From assembly GCA_023101885.1 (NCBI GenBank), contig JALPQD010000004.1, forward strand, positions 10,251,688 to 10,315,687: a stretch of DNA of 64,000 bases, written 5' to 3'. Origin of the DNA: Typhlomys cinereus (Eukaryota > Chordata > Mammalia > Rodentia > Platacanthomyidae). Both the position numbers and the translations under genes were made by a program. The notes under the pieces were generated by a model. The model made no database searches. It was not told the DNA's origin and saw nothing but the letters and a program-made list of their open reading frames with translations. Shown here one piece after another: positions 11,800 to 22,385 of this stretch (positions are counted from its first letter, which is position 1; each line of letters starts with the position of its first letter).

Positions 11800-12620
11800 T
11801 AGGGTTGCATTGTATTTTGTGGAGTCTTCTCTCCTCCTGCCAAAAGTTAATAGGTCAATATTTTGGAGGTTTGGTGGAAGGTGACATCATTGCATTGAGC
11901 TCTCTAGTATAGCAGCTCTGATAAGAACAGAGGTTTGGTCTTATTGCTCCCTTTCCTCCTGCTTTTACATTCTTAATGCCTCCATCTTCCATGAGGTTCC
12001 CTGAGGCTGGAGATGAGTGTGATCTAGATTTCCTCTTTAGCGTCCAATCATGGCCCCTAACACACTTTTCTGTACACTGGCCGGTTGTGATTCTTTGCAT
12101 TGTGCATCTTCTGTTGCATCGGGATACTTCTTGGTTGGGTGCTGAGTACTTTTCTGATCTATCAGTATGATAACTGTGTAAATGGCAGCTTACTATCAAG
12201 TGTTTGCAGTTAACACTAAGAAGTTTGTTCCCACCTAGGGCCTGTGACCTTTGTATCCATGGGTATTTGGCTTAGTTTGCAGTACCAGGCATGTGCTTCC
12301 TGCTCTGAAACAGGCTCCAATGTCAGCCAGAAAGTATTGGTTATCCCCATAGCATACAAGATGATTATACTACTGGACTCCTCTTGACAGAATTGTTGTA
12401 GTTGTAGCTTGGAAGACATTGATTGCTGACTCTTGCTGGGTAGCCTGCATCATACCTGCATCATACCTGCTATCTCTGGGGGGCTAGCCAGAATGGAGGA
12501 AACTTCCCCTGTCCATTACAGCTTGGTTATTCCCATGTGCCATGATCATTGTATATGGTGTCTTTAGTAATAAGGTCTTACTATCATGTTCTGGAGGGCA
12601 ACTAATAACAATGGCAAATG
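11800..12620. repeat. LINE-like repeat, family uncertain
   Basis: Resembles a rodent repeat block I know from L1-rich DNA: 'cattgcattgagctctctagtatagcag', 'gaagtttgttcccacctaggg', 'tccatgggtatttggcttagtttgcagtaccaggcatgtgcttcct', 'ataaggtcttactatcatgttctggagggca'. A direct duplication 'catcatacctg' occurs near 12450-12466. The 114-codon reverse-strand open stretch at 11855-12199 is likely repeat-derived. Confidence 0.4.
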
Positions 12621-12683
12621 CTTTTTTCTTATTTTTTTTTATTTATTCAATTGTGCCTGTGTGCATGTATGTGTTTGTGTGAG

Positions 12684-12734
<51 letters not shown>

Positions 12735-12930
12735 TCGGGAACCACCATGGACGCTTCCACCTCCTCCTTGTTTACTCTGCCCCAGGATTCACAGGCTCCG
12801 CCCTACCAGGACCAGAAGCGCAGGCCGCCCCCGCTTCTGCCCGGCGTCTATACGTGGGATCTGGGATCTGAACTCAGGACCTTCTGCCTGCAAGGCAGAG
12901 GCGTAACCCCTGAGCCACCTCTCCAGCCCC
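12621..12930 (-). repeat. Young microsatellite-bearing SINE, copy 1
   Basis: Minus-strand copy: poly(T)-rich tail, 'atttattcaattgtgc', (TG)n at 12690-12731, body 'gaattcgggaaccaccatggacgc', and the reversed tRNA-like head ending 'tgagccacctctccagcccc'. It is very similar to the copies at 19770, 21045, 38794, 50186 and 63581. No convincing target-site duplication. Confidence 0.85.
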
Positions 12931-13139
12931 ATTAAATGTTTATTTTGTGTGTGGGTCTTTGAGGTCTCTCTTTCCAATAGCTCTTCAGGAAGTATAACTT
13001 TCCTGGTAATAGTAAATCTACTTAATTGCATACAACTTCTGGCAGGCTCATCTCAAGTCAACTTCTGTTTTCTCTTCATGATGAGAAAAAGTTGCCTGCT
13101 ATTAAGTAACGAAATGTAAAAATGATAATGACAGTGAAG
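12931..13139. other. Intronic sequence
   Basis: Nothing recognised. Confidence 0.4.
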
Positions 13140-13510
13140 GAGATTTGGGGTTACTGTGGAGAGGAACGGGAAGCAACCTCCATGTATGGATGCCAGATGG
13201 AGGTGCCCTGAATAAGAGAAACTAACACAAGGAAAGAATTAAGAAAGAGTTCATTTAGAGTTCAGGGCCTGATGGCTAAGAGAGCCATAGTTTAGCTTTG
13301 AGAACAGAAGAGATAGCTTAAGGTCAGAGAAGGCGGAGAGAGGGTGTTGCCATGACAGCATGGTGGGAAGAGAGACTTGAGAGCTGAGAGCTTAAAGTGC
13401 CAGAGAAGAGAATAGAAGAGAGAAGGGGAAGATAGAGGATGAGGAAAACCATAATCTTCTATCATTTGGGGTGTCATTAAGGAGTGGACAAGGAGTTACT
13501 AGTGAAGTGA
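13140..13510. repeat. Purine-rich stretch
   Basis: GA-rich plus strand (for example 13330-13450). Possibly retroelement-derived; not assigned to a family. Confidence 0.3.
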
Positions 13511-14775
13511 GGCAGAAAAGACTTTGGTGTGGTCTTTACAAATAACTACTGAAGCTTTACAAAGTGGCAACTATGGCTAACAGAAGGTATGCATATATAC
13601 TTTTGTATACTAACTTTTCTCTAATACTACAAGGAAGAAAGTAGCTACTATGTTTCTAATTCCACCATATCTATGTATTATTTTAATTTTTTGTAAACTT
13701 AGCGCAGTTTCATTTAAATTTGAAAAAAGGACTCCATTTTGAATCTGTACATATTTTTCTGCTGCAGAATTGAGAATGATTGGTGTCATGTAGATTTTTT
13801 AAAAATCAGTGAGAATTTGCAGCTGCAAGCGGAGAGACAAGATGAGTTTGAGGTATTTCAATGAAGCTGTGGTCTATTTCCTGCACTAGGAGATGAGAAA
13901 GATGGATGTGACCCAATATCAAGGGTGATAACTGGATTAGTTTTATGGGTTGAGCAGTTTTTATGAACAGGAAACAGGAAACTTAGGTGACAAAAGCTCG
14001 AGTGATTTCACTTCAGGACAGTTTAGTATGATGATGAAAATGTTAAATGCTGGTGTGAACAAATCATAAGGGAAGGATTGGAATGTAGCTTTAAAGTCAT
14101 TAGCATCTGAATGCTATGTAAATTTTCAAAGGGCAAGTGCATCTGGGAAGAGAGTAGCTTCTGAAGATAAGAAGCAATCTAGAAACTCCTACCTTAAAGC
14201 CAATTCTGAGATATGGAAAACTAAGAGCAAAAAAAACCTGCAAACATTACTAAGGGGAACAGGAAGAGCAAGAGAAGAATTTGCAACAAATCTGAACAAG
14301 ATGCGGACTGAACCGGACAGGATTTGCTGTCTCTCATCTTTCTCAGTTTAACATCATGGCACAGGGAAAGTTCCAAAGGCATATAGTAGCTCAACATATT
14401 TTTTAGTTTATTTGATAGAAAGTAGCTTCTTTGTTTCTTTAAACAAAGCTCACGCTCAATGATCTTTGTTCTCCAAGAATGTCTTTAGCATCTCTTCAGC
14501 TTCACACGTCAAAGAATGTCCATACAAGTGGCCTTTTCTCAGTTGTCTTTTACTCTGGGTGTCATAATGCAGTTTCTGATATTTTTCATGGTTCCTGTAA
14601 TTCTGTGCTTTCCTCTGTACTCCTTCAGGTTCATCTATTCACACATGTGCACACATACATGTACCCCCCCCACACATACCCCCTCACACACATAATTGTT
14701 ATTTTTCTTTTATGTGGCATAGATACTTCCAGAGAATCCCTACCAACCCAACTGTTCTCTCCCAAAAATGCTGTG
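13511..14775. other. Intronic sequence, nothing firm
   Basis: No exon recognised. A CA-rich patch with a C run is at 14640-14690. Confidence 0.4.
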
Positions 14776-14862
14776 TTTTTTATTTATTTGAGTGAGAGAG
14801 AGAAAGAGATTGAGAAAGAGATGGTATACATGTATGTCATGATGCCTATAGTGTGTGGGTGT
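14776..14862 (-). repeat. Dip-like SINE, left part (split by LTR)
   Basis: 'tttatttatttgagtgagagagagaaagag' opens a minus-strand SINE whose remaining part resumes at 15194, after an LTR. Confidence 0.55.
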
Positions 14863-15193
14863 TGTTATGGTTTGAAAAGTGTCTCCCACAGTCTCATGTG
14901 TTTGGAAAGGTCACCTTTAGGAGGTGGAGCCTTGCTGGAGGAGGACAATCACAGGGGTTGGGCCTTAAGACAGATTAGCCCCATCCTACTGGGAAAGGCC
15001 TATGCTAGCAGTTGGCAGTCCAGCAGCTCTTTGCTTCCAAGATGTCTCAAGTGACCAAGGCTACTCCAGATTCTGCCACCAGATCTGCGACTTCCACCAT
15101 GAAAGACTGTATCTCCCCTTTGGAACTGTAAGCTGAATAAATCTCCCTTTCTCCCTTAAGTTGCTTGACTTTGGGTGCTCTCTCACAGCAACA
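14863..15193 (+). mobile_element. Solo MaLR-type LTR
   Basis: About 331 bp, starting TGTTATGGTTTG and ending ..CAACA. It has the rodent MaLR layout: 'gtctcatgtgtttggaaaggtcacctttaggaggtggagccttgctggag', 'agccccatcctactgg', 'taagctgaataaatctccctttctccc' (AATAAA) and 'gtgctctctcacagcaaca'. Flanking 5-mers (ggtgt / ggtaa) only partly match, as expected for an old insertion. No internal viral genes are present. Apparent open frames here are not genes. Confidence 0.7.
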
Positions 15194-15316
15194 GGTAAGA
15201 GTCCAGGTATAATGGAAGTGGATTCTCTTTCTCCACCATGTGCGTTTCTGGGAATTGAACTCAAATCTCCACATTTATGAACAGATACCTTACATCTGAA
15301 CTATCTCGCCAGCCCT
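15194..15316 (-). repeat. Dip-like SINE, right part (split by LTR)
   Basis: Continues the SINE begun at 14776: 'ctccaccatgtgcgtttctgggaattgaactcaaatctcc...gaactatctcgccagccc', which is the reversed tRNA-like head. Confidence 0.55.
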
Positions 15317-16849
15317 GCTTCCTGTATCCTAACCTAAAGAAGCTGTTCAGATTGGTCTTCTCATTGTCTTTCATGACCTCAAGTGTTTCCAATAAATTCT
15401 ATAATGAGCACTTTTACTCTCACAGTCTTCATGTCTCTGTACTGTCTTTGTCTACAACAGATTTCTTCCAACTATCCAACTCTTCTAGGACCAGCTCAGG
15501 TGCCTGATTTCTTAAAGGGCCTCCCCACTAAAGAAAGCACCTGATTCAATTATTGTTCTCTGTCAATTATTCATTCTCTTCTACTACTGCTGTGCACTTC
15601 AGAACACTGAACACACTGTGTGTAAGAATTGTTGAATGAATAATGATGGATACTTCTCATGAAGTAAACAGGAGGACATTAAGCATTTTATCTCTTTTGA
15701 TATGTGTAATCATTCAGATAATTTATTTCAGTTCCATTATAACTATACTTTACCTGTGTGTCTGTGTATGTCTGTGTGTGTGTTTATGTGTGTCTGTATG
15801 TACATGTGTATATTATAATTTTGTTTTTAGTCAGGCTTTTGATATGTGAAATTAAAATCTGTAGCTCAGGATCACTTTGAAATCATCCTACTACCTCCAC
15901 CTCCTGAGTTTTGGGAAATTCTGTGTAATTTATGATTGGTAATTATTAGTGCATTTTAAGAAAGTTAAGCTAATCAATTCAATTTTATGTAATTATACAG
16001 CTAAGTTTACTTTTTCATATATGGTAATTCAAACTACTTCAAAATATAGCTTTAAGTTAAATTCACCTTTATTTGACTATCATGACATATGGGCCAATAA
16101 AGCTTTCTAAGAAGAGCAGACATTTTTCGTGACTTTTGGCTTTCTTTGGGAATACCTGCTGACAAGTTAGAGAATTTAGAGAACAATTATCTAACCTGAA
16201 AGAGAGGTCATGAATGATAATGTTCAAATAAGGATCTTGTGTGAGAACCAAAAGCAGATGGCTTATTTGAAGCTAGAATAAATCAAAAATAGTGATGTGA
16301 TCTTATCTAGGCTTTATTTATTAAAGCAATACAAAAATAAATAAAGACAATTAAACCATACATCTCTCTCTCTCTCTCTTTTTCTCTCTCTCGACCACAA
16401 AAGAATTTGTTCCATGTTTGCCATAAAACTTTGAACTAAACCTGAAAAGTATTTCATTTGAAAAGAAAGACTTATCACACTGTCTAGCCAAAGTTCTCTG
16501 GGTGGGATGGTGTATCTCTGAATGACAGTGAGGAATACAGAAGTGTGGTCATGTGTCCTTTGTTGTTTTAGCCTCTGAAAGTCCCAAAAATTGTAATCCC
16601 ATGACACCTGAGATGTGTTTGTTAATGACTTTGTAACATGATATGTCTTTCCTTCTTACTATCTATTGATCAAGGTATACTTTATATTTTTACCCTATTT
16701 TTGACTATTGTCTATTCACAGCATATTCAGGTCTCTTTAGTTATTAATGAGCAGACCTGTTTGATCTTCATATGTCTTTCCTTGATTTGTTTTAACTGCA
16801 TGAAAATATTTTCATTAAAAACATGAGAATAGCGAGAACTTTATAAGTG
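15317..16849. other. Intronic sequence with minor simple repeats
   Basis: TG-rich patch at 15750-15815, a possible 7SL/B1 scrap at 15855-15910 ('ctcaggatcactttgaaatcatcctactacctccacctcctgag'), and (CT)n at 16363-16393. No exon seen. Confidence 0.4.
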
Positions 16850-16927
16850 AAAGAAGGAAGAAGTGAAGGAGGAAGAGTGTGAGGGAGGGAGAGTGAGAGG
16901 AAGGGAGGGAGGGAGGGAGGGAGGGAA
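16850..16927. repeat. Polypurine (GGGA)n tract
   Basis: Purine-only GA/GGGA run, pure (GGAG/GGGA)n at about 16900-16926. Confidence 0.8.
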
Positions 16928-18329
16928 AGTGAACAGATATGCATAGAGAAAACAACCTCAAATGTCGGACCTCTAGGAATGGCTGCAATTTCAAATACCC
17001 ATGTGATAAATAAAACAGACAAATTATTTTAAAAATACAGAAACACAGACTAAAATAAACAGTATATCTTAAAAAGTAGCCCAGTTCTTGCTCTTTAGTA
17101 TAGTTGTTTCACATTCACTTTATTAAAAGTCAAGAATGGGATCTGCCAAACATATACATAAATGAACAGGAATGTTGTTCTAATAATTTCCAGTGGAAGT
17201 TAGCATTGGGTTTCTCTTATGAGATCCACTTTGCATATGAATGCTAACTCACTCTTGTAAAACTGCTTTGCAGCATCCCATTTATTCCCCAAAACAAATT
17301 TCCTGAGTCAGTGCCATTATCCTTGTCACAGATTGGCACTTATCATTGGAGATTACACTGCATCAGGTTCTCGAAGATTTTCTATTAGATTGATGATGAA
17401 AAAATTTTGAGCTCTGCCAGTAACAATTTTCTCTTAATTTAGGAATTCCTGTTTTTTATAAGGACCAGCTGGAAATGAGCAAAACCTTGCAGAGCTTCCC
17501 TTAGCTTCAGCCTGAGGAACACACATTCTCTCTCAAAATGTATATCTTTGGCACACTGTAGAAGTAAGGAATCTTAGGTAATATCTATGCTGGCCAAGTG
17601 TGAGAATCATCATTTTTAAATTCTAAATAAGCTGAAAGTTTGCTGTAATGACTATTTCAAATGAATTTAAGATTAGAACAGTATTACTTTAGTTTTCCTT
17701 TCAATTTGTCAAAATGTTAATGAATGCCTATTAAAGGTATTTTTATTCTTGGGTTTTCTACCTTTTTGGTAAAATCTTTAATATGACATTTTATAGGATT
17801 TACAGCTTGAAGAGTTTTGCAGTTCTTTTAGGTCTGCTTCCAACATGCATGAATTAATATTTCATAGGCTCACAAACTAGTCGATTATATATTTCAAATC
17901 TATAAACTCATATTTGCTCAAATCTTCCACATGGTCCATGCATCTAACTAGTCTAAATACTGAGAGTCACAAATAACTAACAAGAACCAAAATAATGTGG
18001 GTTTGACTATTGTAAAGTCTGGAAAAGAGACACAGAAATAACATGAAACCAGCAGTTTTTAAATATGGCATTTTACTAGAATATCAATGTATGTAGACTG
18101 AATGTGGAAGTTGTCTTAGCCCCATTTGAAAATAACACATTTCTTGAAATTATAATTCCAGAAACAAACACAGAATTATGTGTCTAATGGGTAGATTGAG
18201 AAGCAGACTTCTATTATTATTTCAGTGCATATTTTCAAAGTGTTAAATAATTGAGCTAAAATATCAGTTATAGATCTGGAAATGTTTTATTCTAACATTA
18301 AAATACATATTGCTTAATTTTAGCTGTTT
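16928..18329. other. Repeat-poor intronic stretch
   Basis: About 1.4 kb without a recognisable repeat or coding signal; ordinary-complexity AT-rich sequence. Confidence 0.4.
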
Positions 18330-20745
18330 TTATTTTTTCATTCTTTACATTTTTTCATGAGTCTTTTATAATTCTATTGATAAGATTGTGTGATTTTTTA
18401 CTAGGAATCTGTTTATTTGATGAATTGATTTATGTTTGTTGAACCGTTCTTGTATTATCTGGAATGGACCTGGTTGGATCACGGCAAATGATCTTTTTGG
18501 TCTGTTTTTGGATCTGGTTTGCAAATATTTTTTGGATTTCTGTTCAACAGTGAAATTGGTCTATGATTCTCTTTTTATTATGTCTTTATTTAGTTTTGAT
18601 ATCTGAGTAATATCAGCTTCACAGAAAAAGTTTACAAGTTTTCTTAACTTTTCTATTTTGCAAAAATAATTTGAAGATTAGTGGTATTAGTTTTTTGAAA
18701 GTATGGTATTAACCTGCACTAAATCCATCTGAATCATGACTTTTTTAGTTGGGAGATTTATAATTATTCTCTCAGTTTTATTGCTTGTTGCAGGTCCTTT
18801 TAAATTTATTTTATCTTGACTCAACTTTGTTAGTGATATGTGTTTAGAAATTGACATATTTGTTTTAGATTGCCCAGTTTTGTGAATTACAAATTGTAGA
18901 ACATGCCCTCCTGATTCTATAGATTTACTATAGATATTCTCTAGATATTACCATTGTAAAATGTTCCTTTTCATCTCTAATTGCATAATTTGGGTTTTCT
19001 TTCTTTTTCTCTTGTTATCTAAGGGTTTACCAATCTTGTTTATCTTTTTGAAGAAACAAATCATTGCTTTATTGACTCTTTTTATTGCTCATACTTAATT
19101 TCTATATTGTTCATTTCTACTTTGAATTATTTTTCCCGTTTATTGCTTTTGGGATTTTTATCTTATTTTTTTTCAAAAGTATACCATTAAGTTGTTTATT
19201 TTCAACCTCTCTTATTTTAAGGTACTCTAGTACTATTTTTTTAGTATTATAAACTTTTCATTGTGTCCCATAGGTTTGTATATGCTGTATTTTCATTTTC
19301 ACTGAATTTAAGGAAGTTTTTTCAATTTGCTTTCATGAGTCCTTTATTATTCAACAGTGTGTCCAACAATGTCAATAATTTTGTGCATTTTCTTTTGTTT
19401 CTCTTGTTGTATATATTAGTCTATGGTGGTCAGAAATGGAGAAGGCTCTATTTGTGGAAGCTTGCTTTGTGCCCTAATATATAGTATACTGGGAGAAAAA
19501 TCTGTGGGCTGCTGAGAAAAGTGTGTATTCTTCAGTTTTGTCTGTCAGGTCTATTTGATTTATGGCTTCATTTATCTCTAATATGTCTATTTTTAGTTTT
19601 TGACCAGCTGACCTACTGGTAGCAGTGGGATATTCAAATCTACTCTTAGCACCATGTTTTGGTCGATTTGCTGCTTTTCATATATTGTCATTGGTTTAAT
19701 TAATTTGGTTGAGCCTTCATTTGACAGATATATAAATTTAAAATTGTATTGTCATCTTTTTATTATATTATTTTTTTATTTATTCAATTGTGCACGTGTG
19801 TGCGTATGTATGTGTGCGTGCACGTGTGTGTCTGTGTGTGTGTCTGTGTGTGTGTCTGTGTGTGTGTGTGTGTGTGTAGAACCACGGACGAATTCGGGAA
19901 TCACCATGGACGCCTCCACTTCCTCCGCCCTGGGATTCACAGGCTCCGCCCTACCAGGGCCAGAAACACAGGCCACCCCCGCTTCCGCCTGGCATCTATA
20001 CATGGGATCTGGGATTTGAACTCAGGACCTTCTGCCTGCAAGGCAGAGGCTTAACCCCTGAGCCACCTCTCCAGTCCCCTTAAAATTGCCTGGAGTACCT
20101 TCAGCAATCCTCATCCTAAGATAGTTTCTTTATAGAGAGGTGTATTTCTGAGGGGCAGGAAATTTATGAATTGTACTTTCTAATCTAGTCTTCTAACTTG
20201 TATCTCCTCATTGGGGAATAGGCCCTATTGATATTTAAGGGTATTACTGAAATGTGTATTGTTTTCTTATTTTTTTCATCGAATTTATGATATTTTATTT
20301 ATAGTCCTTTGGGTAACCATTGCTTGGCATTACTTTTCTTCCCTCTTACATGTGTCACAGGGAATTTATTTACAGATTCTGTTTGATATTCTGTATGACT
20401 CTCATACATCTTGATGAACATCTCTTTCCTTAGATTTGTGATATTTTCTTCTGTGAATTTATTGAAATGTATAAGTTTCTTTGATTACCTTTGCAATTCC
20501 CCATCTTGACTTTATGTTCGGACTTTCTGTGTTCCATTCAATCTCTTCTTATGGTGAAACCCATGGAGTTGTTAATGATTTTTGTTAAGTTCTTGATTTT
20601 GAATTTATTCCAGTTTTCCAAGTGTTTCACATTCTTTATTATAGATTATCCATGCCCTCAATCTGCTTCATTATTTCATATAGTAGGTTTCAACTTGGGG
20701 CCACTGAATGATGAATTTTTTTTTTAATGAGGTGACTGTATTAGG
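18330..20745 (-). mobile_element. Degenerate L1 ORF2 fragment
   Basis: The reverse complement of L1 ORF2 is recognisable throughout: 'gaaccgttcttgtattatctggaatggacctggttggatcacggcaaatgatctttttggt', 'gttgtatatattagtctatggtggtcagaaatgga', 'cagttttgtctgtcaggtctatttgatttatggcttc'. It is full of stops and interrupted by a young SINE at 19770-20079. It is a dead, 5'-truncated copy. Confidence 0.75.
19770..20079 (-). repeat. Young microsatellite-bearing SINE, copy 2
   Basis: Same element as copy 1, inserted in the L1 above: tail 'tttttttatttattcaattgtgc', composite TG tract to about 19877, 'aaccacggacgaattcgggaatcaccatggacgcctcc', head 'tgagccacctctccagtcccc'. The right flank 'ttaaaattg' (20080-20088) recurs at 19738-19746 but not adjacent to the tail, so this duplication is doubtful. 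Confidence 0.85.
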
Positions 20746-20915
20746 CCTGGGGTATTAAACTTCAGTGCTGAGATGGTGGTGATAGGATGTGTATTCAGGC
20801 TTTAGTTGACAAAGAAAAAAAAGAATAGGAAGAAGATTGCCATCTTGAGACTAACTTAAGCTACATAGTGAGAATCTGGCTCAACCAGAGAGAAGGAGCA
20901 AGGGTAATGGATAGG

Positions 20916-20946
<31 letters not shown>

Positions 20947-20950
20947 TGTG
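20746..20950. repeat. B1-like scrap and (GA)n
   Basis: 'gccatcttgagactaacttaagctacatagtgagaatctggctcaaccagagag' resembles the second half of a B1-type (7SL-derived) SINE. It is followed by (GA)n at 20920-20948. Confidence 0.4.
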
Positions 20951-21044
20951 TCGAGTGAAACAGAGAAGAGAAAGGCACCAATAGAGTGAATGCCTCTTCT
21001 CTAAATATTAATAATTAAGTGATGGTTAAGAATATCTCATTGTA

Positions 21045-21352
21045 GGTGCTGGAGAGGTGGCTCAGGGATTAAGCCTCTGCCTTGCAGGTGGAAGGTCCTG
21101 AGTTCAGATCCTAGACCCCACGTATAGACGCCGGGCGGAAGCAGGGGCGAAGTGCCTTTTTGGTCCTGGTAAGGCGGAGCCTGTGAGTCCAGGGGCAGAG
21201 TAAACAAGGAGGAGGTGGAGGCATCCATGGTGGTTCCCGAATTCACCCGTGGTTCTACACACACACACACACATACACACATGCACACACACACATACAT
21301 ATACACACACGCACACATGCACAATTGAATAAATAAAAAATAAATAAAAGAG
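21045..21352 (+). repeat. Young microsatellite-bearing SINE, copy 3
   Basis: Plus-strand copy with head 'ggtgctggagaggtggctcagggattaag', body, 'cgtggttctacacacac', interrupted (CA)n, and tail 'gcacaattgaataaataaaaaataaataaaag'. It is flanked by a 12-bp direct repeat 'tatctcattgta' at 21033-21044 and 21353-21364, a target-site duplication that fixes both ends. Confidence 0.92.
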
Positions 21353-21634
21353 TATCTCATTGTAAAGGGGTTCCAAAATGAAATGAAGTTGTCTGGAATT
21401 ACATAAATTGTTCCTTCACTCATATTCTTTGGTGAATATGACTGAGGCATCTGAGACATGATAATGGGCAAGTTATACTGTAAAACATGGAAAAATCCTA
21501 CATAATTTACGAATTTTCAATGATGACTAGAGAATTTGCACGTAACACAGGGGATTCAAAATGTACTATGACAAAACCTAGAAAAAATGATGAAACTGTG
21601 GGTTACTCTTATCCTCACTTATTTAGTAACCGTA

Positions 21635-22005
21635 TCCTTTATTTAGTTTTTCCATTTTTATTTATTTTTTCTACTCTTACAAAAATATTGAGCATTCATC
21701 CTAGCTTCCCTCCCTCCCCCTCCTTCCTATCTCCTCCCTTCCCTTCCCTTCATCTTTCCCTCCCATTCCATCACACCCTACCTCTTGTATGCTTCTATGG
21801 ACTTCAGGATTCACTTTGGCTTGTCAACTCCTATGGAGGCTCAGGCCTCCCGAGTATATAACAAGTTACCTGTCTTCAGGTCACCCCACTGATATGTGCA
21901 TTCCCTTTATTCATCTGGTTTTTGACCCAAAGATTTCCACTGTGAGTTCCCATTTTATGAGTATAATAACAGGTACCTATAGAGCAGTTCCTCTCTTTTA
22001 TTTAA
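21635..22005 (-). repeat. L1 3'-end fragment
   Basis: Pyrimidine-rich reverse complement of an L1 3' UTR, with 'cttctatggacttcaggattcactttggcttgtcaactcctatggaggctcaggcctcc'. This is nearly the mirror of 27290-27400 on the other strand. Confidence 0.6.
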
Positions 22006-22149
22006 ACTGATATACTTTATTGTTGTACGTTTCAGAGCATTGTTGCTAGCCTTCATTGGCATTTATTGAATACCTGTAAGGAGAATGGTCTTCATGGAAA
22101 TTGTGATCAAGACCTGTGCATTTTTTAAAGATGGTGATACTTCACACTG

Positions 22150-22385
22150 ATTTAAAATATCATGAAATGCCTGAGTTCATATATGGATCCCATATTAAAA
22201 TCACCAGGCAGCCTGTGCTTCCAGTTGTGGGAGGTGGGAGCCTGGGAAACTCCAGAGCAAAGCAAATAAGAGGTAGAAGCAATCCAGAATGACTCTTAAA
22301 GTTACCTTTGGATCTCCACAGTCACACATGGTACCCTCTGATCCACACGCACGTACCTAGATACACGCACCCAAAAAATAGGAAA
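22150..22385 (+). repeat. Older SINE related to the young family
   Basis: Body 'gagcctgggaaactccagagcaaagcaaataagaggtagaagcaatccagaatgactcttaaagttacctttggatctccaca', then 'taccctctgatccacacgcacg', as in the copies at 30535, 30828 and 59052. The head is degraded. Confidence 0.55.

Noticed and set aside
14479..15054. 191-codon open frame on the plus strand
   Set aside because: Covers unique intron, a SINE half and a MaLR LTR; no domain and no splice or conservation evidence.
21037..21471. 144-codon minus-strand frame and similar Cys-Val-rich frames at 12618, 19654, 50203, 63533
   Set aside because: All are the same SINE with its TG/CA tract read in translation.
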